Assembly (NCBI GenBank): GCA_002010065.2
Contig: MTMD02000002.1
Coordinates: forward strand, 556,740 to 620,739
Origin: Candidatus Pyrohabitans jungbluthii
GTDB lineage: Archaea > Hydrothermarchaeota > Hydrothermarchaeia > Hydrothermarchaeales > BMS3B
Reading direction: 5' to 3'
DNA length: 64,000 nucleotides
Part shown: positions 43,004-53,833 of the stretch, in pieces
How positions within the stretch are numbered: the first letter of the stretch is position 1
How the letters are laid out: every line of letters starts with the position of its first letter
Made by a program: the position numbers and the translations under genes
Notes under the pieces: model-generated
What the model was told of the DNA's origin: nothing
What the model saw: the letters and a program-made list of their open reading frames with translations, nothing else
Database searches by the model: none

Positions 43004-43925
43004 TCCACTCAATTTCCCTCTTCAGCCCCTCTTTTATATCGACGCGTGGATTATAACCAAGCTCCTTCTTGGCTTTGGAAATATCTGCATAGGTGTCTCT
43101 TACGTCGCCTTTTTGTTTTTCAATGTATTTTACTTTCGCTTTCAGTCCAGTAAGCTCTTCCAGAATCCTTATAACTTCGTTGATTGATATCCTGTTGCCA
43201 CCACCAATGTTGAATACTTCACCGCTTTTTGCATATTTTACCGCAAGAATGTTTGCTTCGACGATGTCCCGAACATATGTGAAGTCCCTCGTTTGCCTTC
43301 CATCACCATATACTACAATTTCGTCTTGCGTGAGAATCGCCTTTATGAATCTGTGAAATGCCATGTCTGGACGCTGTCTCTCACCGTAAACCGTAAAGTA
43401 GCGCAGAGATACTGTGGGCACGCCAAAGTTTTTCCAGTAAAGGTAGCAGAGGTGCTCACCTGCCAGCTTGCTCACGCCATAGGGGGAAACCGGACGTGGA
43501 TTGTCGGTCTCACGCATGGGCAGAGAATCTACGTCGCCGTAAACTGAAGAGGAAGAGGCATATACGAACTTTTTTATATTAGCATCCTTTACAGCCTCCA
43601 GCAGCGCCTGCGTTGCAAGAATGTTGCTGTCAGTGTATATCTTAAAGTTTTCTCCCCAGCTCGCTCTCACCCCAGCCTGCGCAGCCTGGTGAAAAACGTA
43701 ATCAGCGCCCTCAACTATCTCCTTAAGATTAAGGTTGTTAATGTCCTCCTCGATGAGCTGAAATCCCTCTGCTTCCAACAAATTTTCTATGTTCTTCTCC
43801 TTTATCTCTTTCGGGTAGTAATCTGAGAAGTTATCTATGCCCACGACCTCATGGCCTTCTTTTAGAAGCCTCTCAGCAAGGTGCGATCCGATAAAGCCTG
43901 CGCAGCCTGTTACTATTGATTTCAT
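42981..43925 (-). CDS. NAD-dependent UDP-sugar 4-epimerase (GalE / glucuronate epimerase type)
   Basis: 314 residues of extended SDR. GCAGFIGSHLAE is at the N-terminus, HQAAQAGVR near 80, SSSSVYGD, catalytic Y149-x3-K153 in SPYGVSKLAGE, and LRYFTVYGERQRPDM, typical of UDP-glucuronate/UDP-GlcNAc 4-epimerases. With Ugd nearby, UDP-GlcA to UDP-GalA is the favoured reaction. It is the distal gene of the long minus-strand glycan run. Confidence 0.88.
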   Translation of the reverse strand: MKSIVTGCAGFIGSHLAERLLKEGHEVVGIDNFSDYYPKEIKEKNIENLLEAEGFQLIEEDINNLNLKEIVEGADYVFHQAAQAGVRASWGENFKIYTDSNILATQALLEAVKDANIKKFVYASSSSVYGDVDSLPMRETDNPRPVSPYGVSKLAGEHLCYLYWKNFGVPTVSLRYFTVYGERQRPDMAFHRFIKAILTQDEIVVYGDGRQTRDFTYVRDIVEANILAVKYAKSGEVFNIGGGNRISINEVIRILEELTGLKAKVKYIEKQKGDVRDTYADISKAKKELGYNPRVDIKEGLKREIEWIKSYYNI

Positions 43926-43947
43926 GGTTATACCACAATTTGTCGTG

Positions 43948-44154
43948 CTATAGATACCCCAAACCTCTCAGCCTCTCTTTGACCTGCTCCTCTTCTTCTT
44001 CGCTGTAGACCACCTCTGCCTCTTCTTCCTCATCTTTCAGTATTTCTTCGAGGACAAAATTCACGTACTCTTCCACAGAGCTGAATTCTTCGCTTTCGTC
44101 GACACGCTTCTTTATCTCTTCATATATCTCATCCTTTATCTCGATTTTTGCCAC
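43948..44154 (-). CDS. Small RHH-like protein with phosphodiesterase-type ERL-LGY tail
   Basis: 68 residues with GTG start preceded by GAGGTGG. The N-terminal half (IEIKDEIYEEIKKRV, then SSVEEYVNFVLEEIL) matches a ribbon-helix-helix/CopG-like pattern. A very acidic linker leads to VKERLRGLGYL, a tail otherwise seen at the C-terminus of alkaline-phosphatase-superfamily and sulfatase proteins. It sits 9 bp after such an enzyme gene. DNA binding is possible, but the tail suggests a role tied to the enzyme. Confidence 0.7.
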   Translation of the reverse strand: MAKIEIKDEIYEEIKKRVDESEEFSSVEEYVNFVLEEILKDEEEEAEVVYSEEEEEQVKERLRGLGYL

Positions 44155-44163
44155 GCTACCACC

Positions 44164-45765
44164 TCAAATCTTTCTCTTTGCTTTAAGTCTCCTCAACTTA
44201 CCTCTAATTACCTCTTTCTCATAACTTGAATATCTTATCTCTCTCTTTGCAAATTCACTATCAGGCTTAAATATTTCTGTTAGCACGCGCCCATCCATGT
44301 ATTTTGGTATTGGAAGCCCAAACATGTGGAGAATGGTTGGGGCAAGGTCCATAATACTTGCTTTCACCTCTCCATGATTTATCCCTTCTCCAGAGCAAAT
44401 TAGAATGCCATATAAGCTGTGATTACCAGAACGACCTGATTTAACAGTAGAAAAAATCCTTCCCTGTATATAAGTAGAGGGTGTATAACCATTTTTAAGT
44501 AGAAAAACTAAATCTGGAGCATCTGATAGATAAGGTCCTGAATACAGCTCCTCTTTCCTGTATACTTTTTCTACTATAGGATTACCGTTTTCTGGATCAC
44601 GCACTTCTTTTAACTCCTTTTTTATCTGTTCTACAACACTATCATATTCTTCAGGGGTAACTATACCATAAGGTTGGCGGCCTTTAAGGTTTATGAATAT
44701 CCCGCCCCCAAAACCAAAAGAATAAGCTTTTGTTCTTTCCCAGTCACAATTTGAAATTCGAATGAATTTACTGGGCAGTCTCCTCTTTACCACATCTTTT
44801 AGTTTCTGAGGCAATCTATTTTTTATATTTTCCAGACCAAGGCGAAGCATTAAATCTCTTATACCCTCTCTACTAATAATCTTGGTTTTTACCTTTTTTG
44901 ACTTTTTCAATTTGAGCATACCGATTTTAATTAAAAAATCGTTTACATTAAATGTTTTGTAATTGCCTTTCTGGCCATGATCTGACATTATTATAGTTAT
45001 AGTATCCTCGCCCGCTGTTCTGACTATGTTCCCTATGTATTTGTCCAAAGTTTGATAATACTCCTTTATAAAACTGCCATACCTCTCATTTTCTTTGTAA
45101 GCAGGGTGATTCCTATCCATATATTTCCAGAAAAAATGTTGGATTCTGTCTGACTCTGTGAATACAGTCATAAAAAAGTCCCAGTCGTATTTTTTCATAA
45201 GATACTTCGTTGTTCTCCATCGTTTTTCAGTTATTTCCAGTACTTCCTTTATAAACATGTCTTTGTTCTCTGCATCGTTATAAACCGCATCACTCAAATT
45301 TATAGAATAGTTGAAGCGCTTTAACAATTCCTTTTTTAGTTCCTTGGGATATGTAAATTCAACATGCTCTCCAGGCGTAAGAAAACCGCTAACAATAAAA
45401 CCATTTACTCTCTCTACGGGGTATGTTTGTGGAACATTGATTACCCCAACTTTCTTACCATGCTCAGATAGTATTCGCCATAACGTTTTCATTTTCCTGT
45501 CAGCTGTAGTGACAACTTCTATTCCGTCAACATTTCTGCTGTCCTGTCGGAACCTGTAAAAGTCGTATATTCCATGTTTTCCGGGATTAACTCCTGTCAT
45601 AAAGGAACTCCAAGCGGGACCCGAATGAGGTGGAATGGTGGAGTGTAATCTGCCATAGGAGCCACTGTCCATAAGTTTTTTAATATTTGGAAGATATCCT
45701 TCCTTAGCCCATTTGAACACAAAATCTGGTGGTGCTCCATCTATTCCAATTACTAGTATTTTCAT
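44164..45765 (-). CDS. Alkaline-phosphatase-superfamily phosphodiesterase/phosphotransferase (copy 1)
   Basis: 533 residues. First metal site VIGIDGAPPDF at the N-terminus, nucleophile region PPHSGPAWSSFMTGVNPGKH near 47-66 (Ser in place of the usual Thr), and second metal motif MSDHGQKG. The C-terminus SNH/MDGRVL segment is as in family members. It belongs to the nucleotide pyrophosphatase/phosphopentomutase-like group. Within a glycan cluster it may add or remove phospho-substituents on sugars or lipid carriers. No signal peptide or TM helix is visible. The usual ERLxxLGY tail is degenerate here (KLRRLKAKRK). Confidence 0.85.
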   Translation of the reverse strand: MKILVIGIDGAPPDFVFKWAKEGYLPNIKKLMDSGSYGRLHSTIPPHSGPAWSSFMTGVNPGKHGIYDFYRFRQDSRNVDGIEVVTTADRKMKTLWRILSEHGKKVGVINVPQTYPVERVNGFIVSGFLTPGEHVEFTYPKELKKELLKRFNYSINLSDAVYNDAENKDMFIKEVLEITEKRWRTTKYLMKKYDWDFFMTVFTESDRIQHFFWKYMDRNHPAYKENERYGSFIKEYYQTLDKYIGNIVRTAGEDTITIIMSDHGQKGNYKTFNVNDFLIKIGMLKLKKSKKVKTKIISREGIRDLMLRLGLENIKNRLPQKLKDVVKRRLPSKFIRISNCDWERTKAYSFGFGGGIFINLKGRQPYGIVTPEEYDSVVEQIKKELKEVRDPENGNPIVEKVYRKEELYSGPYLSDAPDLVFLLKNGYTPSTYIQGRIFSTVKSGRSGNHSLYGILICSGEGINHGEVKASIMDLAPTILHMFGLPIPKYMDGRVLTEIFKPDSEFAKREIRYSSYEKEVIRGKLRRLKAKRKI

Positions 45766-45822
45766 GGCTATCCCTCTTTTCGAATTACCATTGCATAGCT
45801 AATTCTACCTACTTTAAGAAAA

Positions 45823-46479
45823 TTATACCATCTGTGCTTCTACTAAATATCCAAATGCGAAGCGACGTTTAGATTCTTTACTTTTTAAATTCAATATTAA
45901 ATCTAAAGTTATACTAATAGTAGCAATTAATAAATTGATTAATCTAAAAAAAATATTATTTGGAAATATGACATTTATCATCAAAAAAGCAACTGAAAAT
46001 GGGCCCCAACCTACAGGAATCACTTTAACAACGAATCCTTCCTCTTCAAACATTTTTTTTAGTGCCATATCAGTAAATCTGTGGAAGTCCTGTGGGTCTG
46101 CGTGAAAAGGATACAAAAATGGTACATATGCATAAAATTTGCCATCCTTTTTTAAAACTCTCTTAACTTCCTTAATGACTTTTTTAGTGTTATATATATG
46201 CTCTAAAACTCTAAAAGCAACACATACATCAAATGATTCATTTTTAAAAGGCAGGAAACCTTCAGCGGTTCCAATAACATTTGGTCTTTTCTTGTTAACA
46301 ATGTTCAATGATACTATTTCTAAATTAGAAAAATTTTCAAACTTCCTATAATATATATCCCTGCCGGAGCCAATATCAAGTACTCTTCCTTTAATTCTAA
46401 GACGTTTTATGGTAAGGTCTGAAGCTATTCTAGACAAACTCCTATTATTTCTAATTATCTCTATTAGTATAGAGTCCAT
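45823..46479 (-). CDS. SAM-dependent methyltransferase (class I)
   Basis: 218 residues from ATG 46479, chosen because AGGAG lies 11 nt upstream; the frame is open to 46536. Motif I VLDIGSGRDIYYR, motif III-like AFRVLEHIYN, and a distinctive PFLYPFHADPQDFHRFT segment are present. The same segment type occurs in the methyltransferase at 47850. A hydrophobic patch near the C-terminus may attach to the membrane. It probably methylates a sugar or glycan-lipid. It overlaps the flippase gene by 29 bp. Confidence 0.83.
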   Translation of the reverse strand: MDSILIEIIRNNRSLSRIASDLTIKRLRIKGRVLDIGSGRDIYYRKFENFSNLEIVSLNIVNKKRPNVIGTAEGFLPFKNESFDVCVAFRVLEHIYNTKKVIKEVKRVLKKDGKFYAYVPFLYPFHADPQDFHRFTDMALKKMFEEEGFVVKVIPVGWGPFSVAFLMINVIFPNNIFFRLINLLIATISITLDLILNLKSKESKRRFAFGYLVEAQMV

Positions 46480-47821
46480 GCAATCTTCTCCTAATGTTAT
46501 CGTATATCTCTCTAATAATTTTTTTGTCATATTCATCTATTTTGAAAATCTCTCTCCAAGATATACACATATTTGGCTCGAGTCTTATTAGAAACCTATA
46601 CTGCAAGACTGCAATAAATATAGTGTATAACACCCAACTTAAAGCTGAGCCAATTAAACCAAATAAATACGTTAGCACTGAGAATACTGCCACATAAAAA
46701 GGAAGAGAATAAAACAACACAGAAAATATATATCTCTGACCGCGAAGAGCGTAAAGAGAGGGGGTTACTACAACAAAAAGAGGTGACAACAAAAGGACCA
46801 AAAGAAGTATTCTCACCAAATTAACAGCTTCCATGTATTCTTTGAATGCAAGTTTGAAAAATAGTGGCATTAAGATAAATGAAATAAGGGAAATAATAAA
46901 AGATAGAATGCCAGTATATTTCATTCCCCTCATAGCAACCATGTGTATTCTACTTCTATCTCTAGCCGAGACTTCAGAAAGCACAGGAAAGAGCACTTTA
47001 TTTAGTGGCATCAAAAGCCCTCTTAAAAATGAAATCACTTTCAATGCTACTGAAAAAACTGCAACCATTTCTACTCCAAGGAAATACTGTATAATCCAAA
47101 CAGGCATCTCAGCACGTACTTTTTTCAAAGGCACATTCGCTACTACAAACTTACCATGTGCTTTGTATATCCTCAATATTATCCCTTTCACTTCATGACT
47201 TGTAGGCAAAGATTGGATTATATTCAGGAAGTAGGGCGAGAATATCATCACAGCTATAAGCATAGAAATAGGATATATTGCAATAGCAATGAGCACACCT
47301 CCTCCTAGATATAACACTAAAAAAGCAAGTACGCATTTTGCTACACCATTTAATATCTCCCTACCTTGATGGAGCTTAAACTTTGTGAAACCATAAAATG
47401 TTACTGAGAAGATATTATCTATTGCCTTTATAGCCACCATAAATGAAACAATCCATAGTAAGTTCGTAACTTCCTTGCTGTAATTGTTTTTAATCAAAAA
47501 GCTTATGATAAAGAGCACCAATGATATTGTTACTCCCAATAAAATTTGCAAAATTGCGAATTCTCTTATAATAGATTTAGCAATTTCTGGATTTTCCTTC
47601 CTGTATCTGGCAATTTCCGATGGAATCAACACAAGACTTCCCAAATCAAGAAAAATTGTCGAAATAGTAAAGACAGAAAGAGCAAGGGTTAATAATCCAT
47701 ATTCGAACTTCCCAAGTGCCTTTATGAGGAAGAATGCTGTTAGAAAACCTAGAAAATTATTCAAGAAGTTTCCAATGGTATATACCGCCGTGCCTTCTGC
47801 GATTTTTCTTGTTAAGGACAA
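46451..47821 (-). CDS. Polysaccharide/lipid-linked glycan flippase (MOP superfamily, Wzx-like)
   Basis: 456 residues with 12-14 TM helices. The N-terminus GTAVYTIGNFLNNFLGFLTA and the following GKFEYGLLTLALSV are typical of RfbX/Wzx-type exporters. TTG start with GGTGG about 6 nt upstream. It should flip lipid-linked oligosaccharide to the outside, where AglB would use it. Base composition is AT-rich compared with the left half of the window. Confidence 0.9.
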   Translation of the reverse strand: MSLTRKIAEGTAVYTIGNFLNNFLGFLTAFFLIKALGKFEYGLLTLALSVFTISTIFLDLGSLVLIPSEIARYRKENPEIAKSIIREFAILQILLGVTISLVLFIISFLIKNNYSKEVTNLLWIVSFMVAIKAIDNIFSVTFYGFTKFKLHQGREILNGVAKCVLAFLVLYLGGGVLIAIAIYPISMLIAVMIFSPYFLNIIQSLPTSHEVKGIILRIYKAHGKFVVANVPLKKVRAEMPVWIIQYFLGVEMVAVFSVALKVISFLRGLLMPLNKVLFPVLSEVSARDRSRIHMVAMRGMKYTGILSFIISLISFILMPLFFKLAFKEYMEAVNLVRILLLVLLLSPLFVVVTPSLYALRGQRYIFSVLFYSLPFYVAVFSVLTYLFGLIGSALSWVLYTIFIAVLQYRFLIRLEPNMCISWREIFKIDEYDKKIIREIYDNIRRRLHGLYTNRDN

Positions 47822-47849
47822 CTATAACCACCTATATTTCATTTTTAGT

Positions 47850-48536
47850 CTATCTTATTTTCTTTCCCTTATAATAAAATGTTGAAGCTAAATGCCAGAA
47901 TCTTTCGTTTTTTATGAAAAAACGATCCAGAGGTTTCATTAAACTAAAAGGTAATGAGACAATCAATAAGACGATATTATAGACTATTCGATTAGAGAAA
48001 AAAGAAGCAAAAAATCGTGGTATAATCTTTCCTAATGTGACTATGGGCCCAGAAGCCACTCCGAGTTCTATAGTTTTGAATTTCTCATTGAAAAACTCCG
48101 AAACCCCCTGATGAGAGAACCTATATAAATCATATGGATGAGGATGAAATGGTTGTAAGAAGGGGACTTCACAATATAAAATTCCCCCATTTTTCAAAAC
48201 TCGATATATTTCCTCAGATGCCTGCCAAGGTTTTCTAATATGTTCAAGCACTGAAGTAAAAATAATGAAATCAAAAGTTTCATATTTAAAAGGTAAATAA
48301 TGAATATCCGCCACAATATCCGGAGATGCCTCAGGCTCTATGTCTACTCTAACAATGTTATTTCCATATTTCCTTTTTCCTGCTCCAATATCTAAACCAC
48401 AGCCTAGGTTAATTAACTCACCAATTTTCTTTTCTCTTACCCAATTAGTAGATGTTTTGAAAAAAAAGCTATAAAATTTACTCTTAAAAAAACTTTCAGA
48501 AATTTTGTATACAATATAGTGTAAAAACTTCTTCAT
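47850..48536 (-). CDS. SAM-dependent methyltransferase (class I), paralogue
   Basis: 228 residues. Motif I LGCGLDIGAGKRKYG, post-I acidic VRVDIEPEASPD, FTSVLEHIRKP, and the segment PFLQPFHPHPYDLYRFS, matching the gene at 45823. An N-terminal basic/aromatic stretch and a C-terminal hydrophobic helix suggest membrane association. The pair flanks the flippase. The substrate is probably a glycan; small-molecule specificity is unknown. Confidence 0.83.
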   Translation of the reverse strand: MKKFLHYIVYKISESFFKSKFYSFFFKTSTNWVREKKIGELINLGCGLDIGAGKRKYGNNIVRVDIEPEASPDIVADIHYLPFKYETFDFIIFTSVLEHIRKPWQASEEIYRVLKNGGILYCEVPFLQPFHPHPYDLYRFSHQGVSEFFNEKFKTIELGVASGPIVTLGKIIPRFFASFFSNRIVYNIVLLIVSLPFSLMKPLDRFFIKNERFWHLASTFYYKGKKIR

Positions 48537-48571
48537 TTTATCACCTTTAACTTAAAGATCATATTCATCGG

Positions 48572-49507
48572 TTAGTCTATATATCCAAGAGCTTTAAGCC
48601 TTTCTATTATTTTTTCCTTTTCCTCTTCAGATAGCTCTTCTTCTTTCTCTATTACGCTCTCTTCTTCTTTTTTCCCTATCCATGCCAGTATTAAATCATG
48701 GAAGTCAGTTATATGTGGCATGCCAATATTCAATTTCTTATTAAGCGAGTAAAAGGCATTCTCATTATGCTTATATATGCTATTTTTATCTGGAACTCCA
48801 TGGTCAGACATGAAGAGTATTATATCGAATTTTTCTCTAGCCTTTATTTTAATTTTTCTTGCAAGTTCATCCATTTCTTCATACAATTCCCTTATCTTTT
48901 TTTCATTATACTCTCCAGATCTAGCTTCAGTACCAAAAAGGTGCTGATACACATCTGGCTTCTGAAAATGGGCCATCAACAAATCATATCCTTTATCAAT
49001 TTCAGTCCATAACTCACTTTTTACCCAAACAAATTCCATCTCTGTTAATTTGATTACGTCAGATATAGATCCATAGAGTTGCAGAGGTTTGAAGTATTCG
49101 CCAAACAAAGGACTCGTAGTATAAGACGGAACATTTATGGCCTTAGAATTTCTTATCTTATCAAATAAAGTTTGCATAGTGACTTTCTGTGGTATTCTTT
49201 CAATGCCCAGAAATCTGTATATACCCCACCTCAGTCTCTTAAACCGATTCAAAGGACCAAGTTTTTCAATGAGACTCTCTAACCTTTCAATGTACCTATT
49301 ATTCCATACTTTCATTTTTTGAAGACCATGAGTATCTGAAGTTTCTCCGGTTAAGAAAGAAGCAAATAACTCTGGGGTTATAATATTTTTAATGTTAGTA
49401 TGGTTATCTATCCTGCCGAATTCTTTTTGCATTATATTTTTGCAATTATACTCCTTAATGAGTTCATAATCTAGTCCATCAAAGCTAATTATTAAAACTT
49501 TGCCCAT
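48572..49507 (-). CDS. Alkaline-phosphatase-superfamily protein (copy 2) with ERLKALGY tail
   Basis: 311 residues, shorter than its relatives. First metal motif ISFDGLDYE, a Thr nucleophile region (NIITPELFASFLTGE) near 60, and second metal motif MSDHGVPDKN. The C-terminal 40 residues are acidic and end IERLKALGYID, like the tail on the small RHH-like protein. The central insertion found in the two longer copies is missing. The start overlaps the methyltransferase remnant by 16 bp. Substrate is unknown. Confidence 0.82.
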   Translation of the reverse strand: MGKVLIISFDGLDYELIKEYNCKNIMQKEFGRIDNHTNIKNIITPELFASFLTGETSDTHGLQKMKVWNNRYIERLESLIEKLGPLNRFKRLRWGIYRFLGIERIPQKVTMQTLFDKIRNSKAINVPSYTTSPLFGEYFKPLQLYGSISDVIKLTEMEFVWVKSELWTEIDKGYDLLMAHFQKPDVYQHLFGTEARSGEYNEKKIRELYEEMDELARKIKIKAREKFDIILFMSDHGVPDKNSIYKHNENAFYSLNKKLNIGMPHITDFHDLILAWIGKKEEESVIEKEEELSEEEKEKIIERLKALGYID

Positions 49508-49695
49508 TTCTCATCATCTCCATTAATATTTTCAAATAAACTAATATTAGCCAAACAATTTATCAATCTACCTGTACCACAACCTGACTCCAAAACATAG
49601 TCCTCTTCTAATATTTTTATTATCTTCGAATTAGGTATATATAAGTTTATTTTTAGTTCTGGATCAGAGTATTTCTTATCCCAAATCTTGTCCAT
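49492..49695 (-). pseudogene. Truncated methyltransferase remnant
   Basis: 67 residues from ATG 49695 (GTG 49710 possible). It begins like class I methyltransferases and contains motif I (LESGCGTGRL) near residue 40. It ends at residue 67, where a normal enzyme would have only its first strand and helix. The end runs into the start of the phosphatase-like gene. I read it as an N-terminal leftover after deletion or replacement at a cassette boundary, though a small expressed peptide is possible. Confidence 0.6.
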
Positions 49696-49697
49696 TT

Positions 49698-51692
<1,995 letters not shown>

Positions 51693-51700
<8 letters not shown>

Positions 51701-52799
51701 TTTTAATCCCCAGATATATCCTACTAAGTCTGTCTCCTATTACTCTATCAGAAAGATTTTTCTCTGCGAATTTACGTGCATTTTCTCCTTGTTCTATTAA
51801 TTTTTGTGGTTGTTTTTTATAAAGTGAAAAATAATACAGTATAGATTGAGCTAGTAATTCTGCATTTCCCGGTTCGATTACAGTCCCACACATAGCTTTT
51901 TCTATTATTATCCTTACATCGTTGACATCAGTTGCAATTACTGGCCTACCTACAGCAAGATACGCAGAGAGCTTTTGTGGATATTGTAAATTTGCGACAG
52001 GTTCCCCTATTCTTGTAGAAAGTAGTATATCACAATCTGCAATTTCTATAAAATACCTCAAATCATCAACTTTTCCAAGAAATTTGATATTTTTTTTATC
52101 AGAATATTTATTCTTGGGCACTCCAATAATATTAAACTGAATATCTTTATATTTTTCCAACAATTCTGCAGCTTTTAGAATAATATCGAATCCTTGCCAA
52201 AAAGAATCATTTCCACCATAACCGACAATGAATTTTTCTTTTATTTTTGGTTTTTTATATGGTATAATATCAAGATTTATAGGACCCCACATAACATGAA
52301 CCTTATCATCAACAGCCCCATAATGTGATACTACAAATTCTTTCATTGGATAGGACATTACAATAATCTCGTCTGAGAATTTACATCCTATTTTATCTAG
52401 TAGAGTATAAAATAACCTTCGTATAAAGTTTGTGTTATGTAGCTCAAATTCAGATATTCCATGCATTTCAAAAATTATTTTTGTTTTTTTATTAAAAAGG
52501 AATTTGTAAATTAATGCAGGTAAAACAGCAGTTGTAGTAAAGCAATGTATTGCGATTGGTTGTTTTTTTTGTGAAAATAATGTCTTAATTATAGATAACC
52601 ATAAGAAAAATGTCTTAAATGGCAGATATTTTGGCACATATATGTTTAGATTGACGTTATTTTCGTCGAAATCTCCCATTGACAACACTAAAACCTCAAA
52701 TCTCTCAGATATCCTTTTAATTATTGTTTTTGCCCTATATGGGGTTCCTCTTTTCCAGTTAAGGTCAAATGGACAAATAAATACAATTTTATTATTCAT
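51693..52799 (-). CDS. Glycosyltransferase, GT4-like (GT-B fold)
   Basis: 368 residues. An N-terminal acceptor domain is followed by a C-terminal donor domain with [33 protein letters not shown] and the [15 protein letters not shown] region. The usual EX7E motif is replaced by a looser [11 protein letters not shown] segment. Probably a membrane-surface transferase adding one sugar of the glycan. Very AT-rich. It overlaps both neighbours (8 bp and 4 bp). Confidence 0.83.
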
Positions 52800-53833
52800 C
52801 TCCTCACGCTCTCAAAAATCCTAACCAAATTTTCTACAAGATTTTCAACGCTATGATTTTTAACAATAATTTCCCTTAGCCTTTTCCTTAGCTCTTTTTC
52901 CTCATTTTCCATAAAATACTCAATTTTTTCTGCAAGTTCTCTGTAATTTTCTTTTTCAAAGTAGCATTTTTCTTTCATTTCCTCATCAAAAATCTCCAGA
53001 AAAGCTTCATTGCAGACTATAACTGGTAATGAACATGACATCGCCTCAAGTGTAGTTTTATCCAGGCTGCCAGTGGTACTGGCACTGGCATAGATATAAG
53101 CATCTTTATAAATCTTTTCAACCTTGGAAAAGGGTATTGCTCCAAGAAAAACAACTTTTTCTTCAAGTTTATATTTTTTGATTAAGTGTATTAACTCCTG
53201 ATAGTAACCATCATCATAAACAGGACCGAGTATTTTCAATCTAATGTCTTTATGTTTCTTATTTACAAGAATATCAACAGCTCTAATAAGAATGTCATAG
53301 CCTTTAATTTTGTCTATCCTACCTACAGAGAGTATCTCAAAATCTCCTCCTACCTTCCTTTCATCAGGCTTAAATTTCTTTGTATCAATCCCTTGCCCGA
53401 TTATATTTTTTTTTGGTGTATCTATATTAAAACCCCGCTCAGATGAAGTAACTACTCTGTCAACCAGGTTTGCAGCCAGTTTTTTCTTAAAATCCACATG
53501 CCCATGAGCATTAAACATAATCAACGGCTTTCTGAATACCTTTGCATAAGGTGCAGCTGCAATAGGAAGCCAGGGGTACATGTGGGTAAATACCACATCA
53601 ACCTTAGGCGTGAGGCTGAGAAGAAATCTGTTCAACTTAAGGAATTTTATTGGTTGATATTTAGAGTAAGCAGAGTAAAGATTTACATTTTCTCTTAAAT
53701 CCGTTTTACCAACTTTGAACGTTATAACATCCAGACGCTCTACTCGTTTAGAGAGTTCATCCACCCAGCTATGGATGAACCCGAAAACGTCGTGTTCCAT
53801 ATCTACCCGGGGGGTAATCATCAGTACCTTCAT
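52796..53833 (-). CDS. Glycosyltransferase family 4
   Basis: 345 residues. DSWVDELSKRVERLDVITF-type N-terminal domain, then ILSVGRIDKIKGYDILIRA and VVFLGAIPFSKVEKIYKDA. The donor-site segment is TGSLDKTTLEAMSCSLPVIV, where the first Glu of the EX7E motif is not present. It probably uses a nucleotide-activated sugar. It overlaps genes on both sides by 4 bp, so it sits inside one transcript. Confidence 0.87.
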   Translation of the reverse strand: MKVLMITPRVDMEHDVFGFIHSWVDELSKRVERLDVITFKVGKTDLRENVNLYSAYSKYQPIKFLKLNRFLLSLTPKVDVVFTHMYPWLPIAAAPYAKVFRKPLIMFNAHGHVDFKKKLAANLVDRVVTSSERGFNIDTPKKNIIGQGIDTKKFKPDERKVGGDFEILSVGRIDKIKGYDILIRAVDILVNKKHKDIRLKILGPVYDDGYYQELIHLIKKYKLEEKVVFLGAIPFSKVEKIYKDAYIYASASTTGSLDKTTLEAMSCSLPVIVCNEAFLEIFDEEMKEKCYFEKENYRELAEKIEYFMENEEKELRKRLREIIVKNHSVENLVENLVRIFESVRR

